DNA of 64,000 bases, taken from the NCBI RefSeq assembly GCF_030127125.1, contig NZ_CP126156.1, positions 1,178,001-1,242,000 of the forward strand. The letters run 5' to 3'. A program made the translations under genes and the position numbers. Source of the DNA: Halobaculum litoreum (GTDB lineage Archaea > Halobacteriota > Halobacteria > Halobacteriales > Haloferacaceae). The notes below the pieces were generated by a model. The model saw nothing but the letters and a program-made list of their open reading frames with translations, ran no database searches and was not told the origin of the DNA. This document shows positions 51,921-60,033 of this stretch, piece after piece (the stretch's first letter is position 1; each line of letters starts with the position of its first letter).

Positions 51921-52814
51921 ATGACTGCCCTCGACGAGGACGTCCTCGAGAAGTACCGCGAGGCCGGCGAGATCCTGACGACCGTGATGGGCGAGGCGCG
52001 CGAGATGGTCGAGCCGGGCGCCACGCACCTGGAGGTCGCCGAGTACGCCGAGGAGCGCATCCGCGAGGCGGGGGCCGGACTCGCGTTCCCGGTGAACGTC
52101 TCGATCGACGAGGAGGCGAGCCACGCGACGCCGGAGCGCGACGACCCCACGGAGTTCGGCGAGGACGTCGTCTGTCTCGACATCGGCGTCCACGTCGACG
52201 GCTACATCGCCGACGCCGCGGTGACGGTCGACCTCGCCGGCGAGACGGAGCTGGTGGAGGCCGCCGAGCAGGCGCTGGACGCCGCCGTCGACGCCGCGGG
52301 CCCCGGCGTCCCCGTCGGCGAGATCGGCGCGGAGATCGAGGACGTGATCGACGCGTACGGCTACACGCCCGTCTACAACCTCTCGGGCCACGGCGTCGAG
52401 CGGTTCGACGCCCACACCGGGCCGAACGTCCCGAACCGCGGCGTCGACCGCTCGGTCGAACTGGAGCCGGGGCAGGTCGTCGCCATCGAGCCGTTCGCGA
52501 CGACCGGCCGCGGGAAGGTCGGCGAGGGGACCGACGAGGAGATCTTCGAGCTGACGCAGGACGTCTCCGTGCGCAACCGCGCGGCCCGACAGGCGCTGGA
52601 GCAGGTCCGCGAGTTCGACGGCCTCCCGTTCGCCGCGCGCTGGCTCGACTCCTCGCGCGACGAGATGGCGCTGCGGCGGCTCGTCCGGCAGGGGGCGGTG
52701 AAGGGGTACCCCGTCCTCAAGGAACAGGACGGCGAGCTGGTGAGCCAGGCGGAGCACACCCTCGTCGTCACCGAGGACGGCGTCGAGGTCACGACCGCCG
52801 GGCTGTTCTCCTGA
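51921..52814 (+). CDS. map: Methionine aminopeptidase, type II
   Basis: The 297-residue M24A enzyme removes the initiator methionine from nascent proteins. The metal ligands are visible as VCLDIGVHVDGYIADAA (two Asp), GHGVERFD (His) and VAIEPFATTGRG (Glu), with a late Glu in QAEHTLVVTEDG. A substrate-pocket His is in YNLSGHGVE. The insertion of about 60 residues between the fourth and fifth ligands (residues about 190-265) marks it as type II, the archaeal/eukaryotic class. The ATG at 51921 begins just before the first helix. The gene appears to be a single unit. Confidence 0.96.
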   Translation: MTALDEDVLEKYREAGEILTTVMGEAREMVEPGATHLEVAEYAEERIREAGAGLAFPVNVSIDEEASHATPERDDPTEFGEDVVCLDIGVHVDGYIADAAVTVDLAGETELVEAAEQALDAAVDAAGPGVPVGEIGAEIEDVIDAYGYTPVYNLSGHGVERFDAHTGPNVPNRGVDRSVELEPGQVVAIEPFATTGRGKVGEGTDEEIFELTQDVSVRNRAARQALEQVREFDGLPFAARWLDSSRDEMALRRLVRQGAVKGYPVLKEQDGELVSQAEHTLVVTEDGVEVTTAGLFS

Positions 52815-52922
52815 GGCGGCGGCGGGCGCGGTCGCTGGGGGGCGGTGAACGCGGTCGAAGGTCCCCCCGGGCCGCTCCTGATCGGCCCCGCGGGATGGTC
52901 GTACGGTGCAGGCAGGTGGGTA

Positions 52923-53123
52923 CTACGCGTTGTTCATCCGTGTCGCCGTCTCGGCACCACACTCGTTACACGTCGTGATCCGGTAGGGCTCGCGGGAGAA
53001 CTCGGCGTTTTCCTCCTTCTCGCTCTCGGTGCGGATCTCGACCCGCACGTCGTGCGTCGTCTCCCCGCCACAGTCGACACAGCGCTCGGTGACGTGGTCG
53101 GGATCGGAGGGTTGGGTCGCCAT
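52923..53123 (-). CDS. Small zinc-ribbon protein (DUF7835-like)
   Basis: The 66-residue protein has two CxxC knuckles, CVDCGGETTHDV and CNECGAETAT, spaced to form a zinc beta-ribbon. It matches haloarchaeal proteins I know as DUF7835 family putative zinc beta-ribbon, including the end RMNNA. The role is unknown; such ribbons often contact nucleic acid or RNA polymerase. The ATG at 53123 has a TATA-like GATAAAGG about 26 bp upstream (53149-53156). Confidence 0.85.
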   Translation of the reverse strand: MATQPSDPDHVTERCVDCGGETTHDVRVEIRTESEKEENAEFSREPYRITTCNECGAETATRMNNA

Positions 53124-53305
53124 GCGCTCCCGTCTACAACGCTGAAGCCGATAAAGGTAGTACGTGGCCCATAAACCTTTGCCTACCGCGCCCGAGACCG
53201 GCCGAACGGGAGCTATCCCGCCAGAGGCGGGCGGATCCGGGGAGCGCCGTCGTTCGGCGGCGGGGGACGCGTGGGGTTGAAGGGTCGGCCCGGCGAGCGC
53301 CGACC

Positions 53306-53854
53306 ATGGATCAGGTGTTCGCGCCGTGGCGGATCGAGTGGGTCGAACGCGACGGCGACGAGGGGGGGATCGACGGCTGTCCGTTCTGCGTCCTCCCCGA
53401 GCGGGACGCCGACCGCGACTCCCGGATCGTCGCGCGCTCGGCGCACGCGTTCGTCCTCCTCAACAACTACCCGTACAACCCCGGTCACGCGATGGTGATC
53501 CCGCGCGTGCACGAGGGCGCCTACGAGGCGCTCGACGGGGACGTGCTCCTCGACCACGCACAGTTGACCCAGCGGACGGTCCGCGCGCTGAAGGACGCGC
53601 TCGACCCCGCCGGCGTCAACGCCGGCCTGAACCTCGGCGGCGCGGCCGCCGGCGGGTCGATCGACGACCACCTCCACACGCACGTGGTACCCCGGTGGGA
53701 GGGGGACACCAACTTCATGCCGGTGATCGCTGACACCAAGGTGATCGTCGAGGCGCTCGACGACACGTGGGAGCGGCTCCGCGACGCCTTCGCCGAACAG
53801 GAGGACGCCGCCGTCGACGGCGACGACGCCGCGGTTCGGCTGTCGCTGGGGTGA
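53306..53854 (+). CDS. HIT family nucleotide hydrolase/transferase
   Basis: The 182-residue HIT protein is related to Ap4A/Ap3A phosphorylase and Fhit-like enzymes. The histidine triad reads DDHLHTHVVPRWEGD (H-x-H-x-H), and a zinc-binding-like Cys pair sits in GCPFCVLPERD. The N-terminal MDQVFAPWRIEW is the APWR stretch typical of the archaeal HIT group. A late helix and an acidic tail end the chain. Its likely function is cleavage of dinucleotide polyphosphates or adenylated compounds; the substrate is not fixed by the sequence. Confidence 0.9.
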   Translation: MDQVFAPWRIEWVERDGDEGGIDGCPFCVLPERDADRDSRIVARSAHAFVLLNNYPYNPGHAMVIPRVHEGAYEALDGDVLLDHAQLTQRTVRALKDALDPAGVNAGLNLGGAAAGGSIDDHLHTHVVPRWEGDTNFMPVIADTKVIVEALDDTWERLRDAFAEQEDAAVDGDDAAVRLSLG

Positions 53855-53941
53855 GCGGGGTCGCGGCGACGGCCGTCGGGGGCGGCCCGCCGGTCCGCCG
53901 GCGACCCAACGGCTTTGGCCGATGCCGACGCACGTGCCGCC

Positions 53942-54907
53942 ATGAGCCGATCCGTCGACGACCGCGTCGACCGCGCCGACGGGGCGGACCTCGCGCCCGC
54001 CGAGGCGTTCGCCCTCCTCGGCAACGAGACGCGCATCGAGATCCTCCAGGCGCTCCACGAGGCGACCGTCGAGTGCGTCGACGACACCCCGATCCAGTTC
54101 TCGGAGCTGTACGACCGCGTCGACCTCGACGACAGCGCCCACTTCAACTACCACCTGAAGCAACTGCTCGACCACTTCGTCCGCAAGGTCGAGTGCGAGC
54201 CGGCCGTCGACGCCGCCGAGGACTGCGTCGAGGGGTACGAGTTCCGGACGCCGGGGTGGAAGGTCGTCCGCTCGGTGTTCGCCGGGACGTTCACCGGACG
54301 CAGCGAACTCGGGCCGTTCGACGCGCCCGGCGACTGCTACGAGTGCGGCGGCGCCCTCGAGGCGCGCTACGCGAACGAACTGCTCACCGTCGCCTGCACC
54401 GACTGCGGGCGCACCCCGGTGAACTACCCGTTCCCGCCCGGGGGCCTCGCAGACCGGACGCCCGCGGAGTTCCTCGACGCGTTCCACCACCACGTCCGCC
54501 ACCACTACTGTCTCGCGGCCGACGGCGTCTGCCCCGAGTGTATGGGCCGGATGGAGACGAGCGTCACGACGGAGACGGCGATGCCCGGACAGGAGGTGGC
54601 CGTCGAACACGTCTGCGGCCGCTGTGACAACCGCCTCACGAGCGCGGTCGGCGTGAACCTCCTCGACACCGCGCCGGTGCTGACCTTCTTCGCCGAGCGC
54701 GGCGTCGACCTCACGACCGACCCGTTCTGGACGCACCCGTGGACCGTCAGCGACGTGCACACGACCGTCGTCGCCGAGGACCCCCTGCGCGTCCGCCTCG
54801 ACCTGCCGTGCGACGGGGACGCGATCCGCGTCACCGTCGACGGGACGCTGCAGGTGCTCGCCGCGGAGCCGGTCGACCCCGCAGACGCGAGCGACCTGTC
54901 GGCGTAG
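53942..54907 (+). CDS. ArsR-like winged-helix regulator with zinc-finger-like region
   Basis: The 321-residue regulator has an N-terminal winged-helix domain of ArsR type (AEAFALLGNETRIEILQALH then LDDSAHFNYHLKQLLDHFVR). The C-terminal two-thirds hold two CxxC pairs arranged like zinc ribbons: CYECGGALE and CTDCGRTPV, then CPECMGRME and CGRCDNRLT. It resembles DUF7351-type haloarchaeal regulators by memory. The CxxC sites suggest metal binding. The ATG at 53942 is preferred to an in-frame GTG/ATG upstream. Its targets are unknown; it is transcribed towards the broken amidohydrolase gene. Confidence 0.82.
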   Translation: MSRSVDDRVDRADGADLAPAEAFALLGNETRIEILQALHEATVECVDDTPIQFSELYDRVDLDDSAHFNYHLKQLLDHFVRKVECEPAVDAAEDCVEGYEFRTPGWKVVRSVFAGTFTGRSELGPFDAPGDCYECGGALEARYANELLTVACTDCGRTPVNYPFPPGGLADRTPAEFLDAFHHHVRHHYCLAADGVCPECMGRMETSVTTETAMPGQEVAVEHVCGRCDNRLTSAVGVNLLDTAPVLTFFAERGVDLTTDPFWTHPWTVSDVHTTVVAEDPLRVRLDLPCDGDAIRVTVDGTLQVLAAEPVDPADASDLSA

Positions 54908-54925
54908 CGCCCCGCCGCCCCCGCC

Positions 54926-56465
54926 TCAGCGGTCGTCGTACACGACGTCGCCGTCGACGGCCGTCAGCGCGACCTCGACGTCGCGGACGGCGTCCGGGTC
55001 GTCCCACGGCGACCCGTCGAGGACACGAAGTCGGCGCGCTTCCCCGTTCGAGCGTGCCGAGGCGGTCCTCGTCGAAGCCGGCGTACGCCGCGCCCGCGGT
55101 GTACGCCCGCAGCGCCTCGGTGACGCTCAGCGACTGCTCCTCGCTGGGCGCGTTCACCGCGTAGTGGACGCCCAGCAGCGGGTCGAGCGGCATACAGTCG
55201 CTGCCGAACGCCAGCGGCGCGCCCGCCGCGCGGTAGGCGGGGAGGCGGTTGGCGTCGGTGCGGCGGTCGCCGAGGCGCGCGTCGTACAGGCCGCCCTCGA
55301 ACCCCCACTTGTGGAAGTTCGGCTGCACGGACGCGACGACGCCGAGGTCGGCCATGCGCTCGATGGCGTCGTCGCTCGCGAGTTCGCTGTGCTCGACGCG
55401 GTGGCGCGACTCCCCCGGCGCGTCGGTGTCGGCGTACGCGTCGAGCACGGCGTCGACGGCGGCGTCGCCGATGGCGTGGAGCGTCACCTGGAAGCCGTGG
55501 GCGTCCGCGCGCGAGACGAGGTCGTCGATCTCCGTGGGGTCGAGCACCCACGTCCCCGTCTCCTCGGCGTCGTCGGCGTACGGCTCGTGGAGCTTCGCGG
55601 TCCGGCCGCCGAACGTGCCGTCGGTGTACGACTTCACCGCGCCCGTCGCCACCATGTCGCTCCCGTGGTTCGTCCGCAGACCGGCGTCGATCAGCGAGTC
55701 CAGGTGGTCGGCCCAGTAGTTGATCCGCACCCGGAGGGTGAGGTCGTCCGCGAGGTCGAGCGCGCGGTACACCTCCGGCGCCTTCGACCGGCGCACCATG
55801 TCGTGGACCATCGTGACGCCGCGGGCGTTGGCCGTCGCCTGCGCCGCGCGGACCAGTTCCGCGGCCTCGTCGGCGTCGGGTTCGATCGCCTCGTACACCG
55901 GGTCGACGGCCTCCTCGACGATCACCCCGGTCGGCTCGCCGCGCTCGACGCGGACGTCGCCGTCGGGCATCTCGCCCCCGAGCAAGTCGAACACGGGGTC
56001 GTTGACGCTCGCGACGTGCATGTCCTCGCGGAACGCGACGACGGGCGCCGTCTCGCTGACCGCGTGGAGGTCCTCGCGGGTGAGGTAGCGCGACTCGTTC
56101 CACGTCGACTCGTCGTAGCCGAAACCGAGCACCCACTCGCCGGCGTCGGTGTCCACCTCTGCCGCGCGCTCGCGGAGCCGGTCGACCGCCTCACCGGGGG
56201 AGTCGGCCGTCGAGAGGTCCGCGTGGACGAGCGTCCGGCCGGCGTTGAGGAGGTGGGTGTGGGCGTCGATCAGCCCGGGGATCGCGACCCGTCCCTCGGC
56301 GTCGAGCGTCTCCGTCCCCGCGCCCGCGAGGAACCCCACGTCGTAGTCGGTGCCGAGGCGGACGACGCGGCCGTCGCGCACCGCGAAGGCGTCGTACGTC
56401 TCGTCGGGCTCGGCGAGCGTGTGTACCTCGGCGTTCACGACGACGAGGTCCGCTGGTTCGGTCAT
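54926..56465 (-). pseudogene. YtcJ-like amidohydrolase, frame broken near the C-terminus
   Basis: This metal-dependent hydrolase resembles N-substituted formamide deformylase/YtcJ. N-terminal metal motif DAHTHLLNAG, VHDMVRRSKAP, a TLHAIGDAAVDAVLDA His, and FGSDCMPLDPL for the final Asp are all intact. The last ~35 residues are broken: after GTLERG the frame changes twice (lost bases at the C-run near 55042-55045 and at 55024), and the true end reads VLDGSPWDDPDAVRDVEVAL to VVYDDR. Restoring a single base at each site gives an uninterrupted protein of about 513 residues. It is divergent from hmgA and shares a leader motif with it. Confidence 0.82.
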
Positions 56466-56476
56466 GGTCCGTTGTC

Positions 56477-56487
56477 GTGGGTGGTGT
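56477..56487 (-). promoter_or_regulatory. Shared leader motif before the YtcJ-like gene
   Basis: On the complement this is ACACCACCCAC, with 11 nt between it and the ATG at 56465. The spacing equals that of the copy before hmgA. Confidence 0.4.
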
Positions 56488-56490
56488 GGG

Positions 56491-56500
56491 ATTAACCGTT
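56491..56500 (-). promoter_or_regulatory. TATA-like element for the YtcJ-like gene
   Basis: AACGGTTAAT on the complement lies about 26 bp before the ATG at 56465, as expected for a leaderless or near-leaderless transcript. Confidence 0.4.
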
Positions 56501-56550
56501 CGGGAGGGGCCTCGGCGTCCCGGTCGCCCGCGACGACCCCGCGGATCGAC

Positions 56551-56560
56551 ACGCCTTAGC
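56551..56560 (+). promoter_or_regulatory. TATA-like element for hmgA
   Basis: ACGCCTTAGC has its TTAG core about 27 bp before the ATG at 56584, in mirror position to the element of the divergent gene. Confidence 0.35.
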
Positions 56561-56561
56561 G

Positions 56562-56572
56562 ACACCACCCAC
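56562..56572 (+). promoter_or_regulatory. Shared leader motif before hmgA
   Basis: ACACCACCCAC, with 11 nt to the ATG at 56584, is identical in sequence and spacing to the copy in front of the divergent YtcJ-like gene. Confidence 0.4.
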
Positions 56573-56583
56573 CACACCTCCGT

Positions 56584-57804
56584 ATGACCGACACGGACGC
56601 CGGGGCGCTCGCCGAGCGCGTGCGCGACGGCGACCTCCGTCTGTACGAGCTGGAGGAGCACGCGGACGCCGACACCGCGGCCGCCGCGCGCCGCCTGCTC
56701 GTCGAGGAGCACTCCGGCGCCGACCTCTCGACCAGCGGCGACTACGCGTTCGACGCGGCCGTCGCCGACAGCGCCATCGAGAACATGGTCGGCGCGATCC
56801 AGATCCCGCTGGGCGTCGTCGGCCCCGTCGACATCGACGGCGGCGCCGTCTCCGGCGAACACTACCTCCCGATGGCGACGACCGAGGGCGCGCTGCTGGC
56901 CTCCGTCAACCGCGGGTGTGCGGCGCTCAACACCGCCGGCGGCGCGGGCGCCCGCGTCCTCAAGAACCGGATGACACGCGCGCCGGCCTTCCGCGTCGCC
57001 GACGTCGCCGAGGCCGAGGCGCTGTCGTCGTGGGTGCGCGACAACGTCGACACGCTCCGGGAGGCCGCCGAGGCGACGACGAGCCACGGCGAACTGAAGG
57101 AGGCGACGCCGTACGTCGTCGGCAACACGGTGTTCGTCCGGTTCGCGTACGACACGAAGGACGCGATGGGGATGAACATGGCCACGATCGCCACCGAGGC
57201 CGCCTGCGACGTCATCGAGGCCGAGACGACCGCCTCGCTGGTCGCGCTCTCGGGGAACCTCTGTACGGACAAGAAGCCCGCCGCGGTCAACGCCGTCGAG
57301 GGGCGCGGGCGCACCGTCGCCGCCGACGTGACGGTGCCGCGCGAGACGGTCGAGCGGACGCTGAAGACGACGCCGGAGGCCGTCGCCGAGGTGAACACGC
57401 GCAAGAACCTCGTCGGCTCGGCGAAGGCCGGGAGCCTCGGCTTCAACGCCCACGTCGCCAACATGGTCGCGGCGATGTTCCTCGCCACCGGGCAGGACGC
57501 CGCGCAGGTCGTCGAGGGCGCGAACGCCATCACCACCGCCGAGGTCGACGCCGACGGCGACCTGTACGTCTCCGTCACCGTCGCGTCGCTCGAAGTCGGG
57601 ACGGTCGGCGGCGGGACGAAGCTCCCCACCCAGTCGGAGGCGCTGGACGTGCTCGGGGTCCGCGGCGGGGGCGACCCCGCGGGGAGCAACGCCGACGCGC
57701 TCGCGGAGTGCGTCGCGGTCGCGGCGCTGGCGGGCGAGCTGTCGCTGCTGTCGGCGCTCGCCTCGCGGAACCTCTCGTCGGCCCACGCCGACCTCGGTCG
57801 GTAG
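56584..57804 (+). CDS. hmgA: HMG-CoA reductase (class I)
   Basis: The 406-residue NADPH-dependent reductase makes mevalonate from HMG-CoA, the committed step to archaeal membrane lipids and the target of statins. Motifs are clear: ENMVGAIQIPLGVVGP, MATTEGALLASVNRG (catalytic Glu), DAMGMNMATIATEA (NADPH-binding DxMGxN), LCTDKKPAAVNAVEGRGRT (catalytic Lys), ATGQDAAQ (catalytic Asp), and LEVGTVGGGTKLPTQ. It has no membrane anchor, as usual in archaea. A catalytic His in the C-terminal flap (SSAHADL) is present. It is a partner of the HMG-CoA synthase at 14852. Confidence 0.97.
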   Translation: MTDTDAGALAERVRDGDLRLYELEEHADADTAAAARRLLVEEHSGADLSTSGDYAFDAAVADSAIENMVGAIQIPLGVVGPVDIDGGAVSGEHYLPMATTEGALLASVNRGCAALNTAGGAGARVLKNRMTRAPAFRVADVAEAEALSSWVRDNVDTLREAAEATTSHGELKEATPYVVGNTVFVRFAYDTKDAMGMNMATIATEAACDVIEAETTASLVALSGNLCTDKKPAAVNAVEGRGRTVAADVTVPRETVERTLKTTPEAVAEVNTRKNLVGSAKAGSLGFNAHVANMVAAMFLATGQDAAQVVEGANAITTAEVDADGDLYVSVTVASLEVGTVGGGTKLPTQSEALDVLGVRGGGDPAGSNADALAECVAVAALAGELSLLSALASRNLSSAHADLGR

Positions 57805-57850
57805 CGTCCCCCCGCCGAGTCGGTGCCGGGATCGACCGCGAGCTACCCCG

Positions 57851-58213
57851 TCAACGCTCGTCGGCGGCGGCCGCCAGCGTCCGGATCAGCCACACCAGCC
57901 GCGGCCGGACCCTGAGCGGGTCGCCCCAGAGGTGGGCCGCCAGCGGCGCCTGGAACGCCGCGGCGGCGAAGAAGAACGCCCCGACCGCCGGGTGGAGGTA
58001 CACCCACGCGGCGACGCCCGCTGCGCCCTCCCACACGAGGAGGGCGTAGGCGGCCGCGCCGTGCATCGTGAGCAACACCCCCAGCAGCGAGACGAAGGTG
58101 GCGACGAACAACAGCGCCGCGTACGGCGGCTCCCCGGGGGCCGCCTCGACTTGGACGAGGCGACCGGCTCGAACCGTCGCGAGGGCGAGCGCGTCGACGA
58201 CGCTGTGCGACAT
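57851..58213 (-). CDS. Small haloarchaeal membrane protein
   Basis: The 120-residue protein has about three hydrophobic helices (YAALLFVATFVSLLGVLLTM, YALLVWEGAAGVAAWVYL and GAFFFAAAAFQAPLAAHLW). A polar end follows (RPRLVWLIRTLAAAADER). No family was recognised. The ATG at 58213 precedes VVDALALATVRAGRLVQVEA. It converges with hmgA and lies on the same strand as the DUF5817-like gene, 42 bp downstream of it, so both may be cotranscribed. Confidence 0.65.
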   Translation of the reverse strand: MSHSVVDALALATVRAGRLVQVEAAPGEPPYAALLFVATFVSLLGVLLTMHGAAAYALLVWEGAAGVAAWVYLHPAVGAFFFAAAAFQAPLAAHLWGDPLRVRPRLVWLIRTLAAAADER

Positions 58214-58255
58214 ACCCGTGCTCCCGACCGGGCCGGGATAAACGCTCCGGGGCGG

Positions 58256-58780
58256 TTACAGCAGGCGATACTCGCCGCGCGACTCGGTCGCCTCGCCCCG
58301 CCGCGTCAGGCGGTCGAGGAGGTCGCGGGCGGCGTCCGCGGGGACGCCGTGGTCGGTCGCGTACTCGACGACGGCCGCCTCCGTCCGGTGCCCCTCCCGG
58401 AGGGCGTCGCGGACGACCTCGTCACGCGAGCGCGACGCGTCCGAGTCGGCCTCGCCGGCGGCGGCGACCGCGTCGGCGTCGAGGCCGGCGCGTTCGAGGT
58501 ACTCGCGGTCGTCGACGGCGCCGTCGAACTCCTCGACGGCCCGCTCCAGTTCGGTGACCGTGCCGGCGCGCTCGAACGCGTCGGCGTCGCCGCGCTCGTC
58601 CGCGAGGAGCTTCGCCCGCGCCTGCGCGGCGGCCGCGCGGTCGTCGGTCTCGTAGAACCGCTTCAGTCGCTTCGTGGGGTGGCGCGTCGCGCACTTCGGA
58701 CACGTCGCCGACTCCTGGGCGTCCGGGTCCGAGAGCAGCCAGTAGGTGCCGCAGGAGCGACAGCCGACGACGGCGTACAT
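58256..58780 (-). CDS. DUF5817-like protein with zinc ribbon
   Basis: The 174-residue protein starts with MYAVVGCRSCGTYWLLSDPD and has the second Cys pair in CPKCATRHPTKRLKRF, together a zinc ribbon. A charged helical middle and a C-terminal winged-helix-like domain follow (EVVRDALREGHRTEAAVVEY then RDLLDRLTRRGEATESRGEY). I recall this layout as DUF5817 of haloarchaea. A nucleic-acid-related function is likely from the ribbon plus wHTH combination, but none is known. The membrane protein gene lies 42 bp downstream on the same strand. Confidence 0.8.
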   Translation of the reverse strand: MYAVVGCRSCGTYWLLSDPDAQESATCPKCATRHPTKRLKRFYETDDRAAAAQARAKLLADERGDADAFERAGTVTELERAVEEFDGAVDDREYLERAGLDADAVAAAGEADSDASRSRDEVVRDALREGHRTEAAVVEYATDHGVPADAARDLLDRLTRRGEATESRGEYRLL

Positions 58781-58893
58781 ACCCGGCCTTGCGCCTCGTG
58801 GCGATTGAACCTTTGCCAGCCCGCCGCCGCGCCGGGGGGCCGACGGGGCGGCGCGGGCGCGGAACTAAGTCGCGCCGCGCCGGCGGGTGTCGT

Positions 58894-59236
58894 ATGGAGC
58901 ACGAACCACACGACCCCGCGGGGGACACCGAGGCCGTCCCGGGCGTCCACCTCGCACAGCTCGCGACCGGCGAGGCGATGAGCGTCCAGCACTTCACCAT
59001 CGAGCCCGGCGCGGACGTTCCCCTCGCACAGCCACCGCCACGAACAGGCCGGGTTCGTCACCGCGGGGACGCTCACGTTCCTGCTCGCCGACGGCGAGGA
59101 GGTCGTCTGCGAGGCGGGCGACTCCTACGTGCTCGCGGGCGAGGAGGTCCACGGCGCCGAGAACAGGGGCGAGGAAGTCGTGGAGGGGGTCGACGTGTTC
59201 AGCCCGCCGCGGCCGAACCCGGACTGGCAGGCGTAG
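58894..59236 (+). pseudogene. Small cupin protein, one-base frameshift
   Basis: The start MEHEPHDPAGDTEAVPGVHL and the segment through GADVP are in one frame. One extra base at about 59019-59023 (CTCGCAC for CTCCAC) shifts the rest. The other frame gives the cupin motif HSHRHEQAGFVTAGTLTFLL, then EVVCEAGDSYVLAGEEVHGA and FSPPRPNPDWQA. Together they form a short single-domain cupin of about 113 residues with the usual His/Glu metal motif. The conserved halves suggest the indel is an error. Confidence 0.78.
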
Positions 59237-59263
59237 TCGTCGCGAGCGGGGTCGCGGCCGGCG

Positions 59264-59872
59264 TCAGTCGGCCTTCGCCTCGTCGTCGAGGTCGGCCTCC
59301 TCGGCGCCGGGCGCCATCGTCACGTCCACGTCCGCCGGCTCCTCGCGGCCGCCGACGTGCATCTCGCCGTCGGGGGCCTCGACGTACGCGTCGTCGGCGA
59401 ACCCGGCGACCGCGTTCTCGAACGCTCCCTCCTCCATCCGCTCGGGCGTGCTCGGCGCCTCGGCGACGCCGTCGGCGGGGCGGAAGTCGCCGAGCGGGTC
59501 GTCGATGGTGATCCCGTGGCGCTCGAAGAAGCGCTGGTAGCGCCGGTAGTGCTCCTCGAGTTCGTCGGCCGGGATCTCCATCATCTCCGCCCAGCCGTGG
59601 TTGAAGAAGTCGAAGTTGGCCTGCACGTGCGTGATCTCGCGGGCCTCCGCCTCCGGGAAGCCGGCCTCCAGCGCCGCGACGTACGTGTCCATCGTCGCGT
59701 CGAAGAAGTCGTCGAGGTGGGCGCGGCGCGCCTCGCGGTTCTCCTCCTCGGTCTTCCCGAGGAAGATGTCGGTGTGCATCCCGACGAGCTTGTCGTTGAC
59801 GTAGCCGCCGACGACCGGCGTCGTGAGGGCGCGCTTGGCGGCCCAGTGGCGGACGTTCTGCCGGAGCTTCAT
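59264..59872 (-). CDS. DUF6149 family protein
   Basis: The 202-residue protein is mostly helical, with MKLRQNVRHWAAKRALTTPV at the start and HVQANFDFFNHGWAEMMEIP in the middle, which match the DUF6149 family of haloarchaea as I recall it. The C-terminal third is acidic and probably disordered (GEMHVGGREEPADVDVTMAP). No catalytic pattern is evident. The ATG at 59872 begins the conserved part; longer frames only add Arg-rich sequence. A TATA-like TTCAAGAG lies about 20-26 bp upstream. Confidence 0.83.
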   Translation of the reverse strand: MKLRQNVRHWAAKRALTTPVVGGYVNDKLVGMHTDIFLGKTEEENREARRAHLDDFFDATMDTYVAALEAGFPEAEAREITHVQANFDFFNHGWAEMMEIPADELEEHYRRYQRFFERHGITIDDPLGDFRPADGVAEAPSTPERMEEGAFENAVAGFADDAYVEAPDGEMHVGGREEPADVDVTMAPGAEEADLDDEAKAD

Positions 59873-60002
59873 ACGCCAGCGTTGGGTCCGGACGCTCTTG
59901 AATGTGCGGCGAACCGGCGGACCCGACCGGCCGCGGAACCGCGCGCTCGGCCCCCGAGAGACCCGTGGTACGGACTGGCGTGAAGCCTCACGTCGATAGC
60001 AA

Positions 60003-60012
60003 CCCACATTAA
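60003..60012 (+). promoter_or_regulatory. TATA-like element for the FAD oxidoreductase gene
   Basis: CCCACATTAA has its TTAA core about 26 bp before the ATG at 60034. Confidence 0.35.
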
Positions 60013-60033
60013 CCCCGAATCCGAAGCCCGGGT

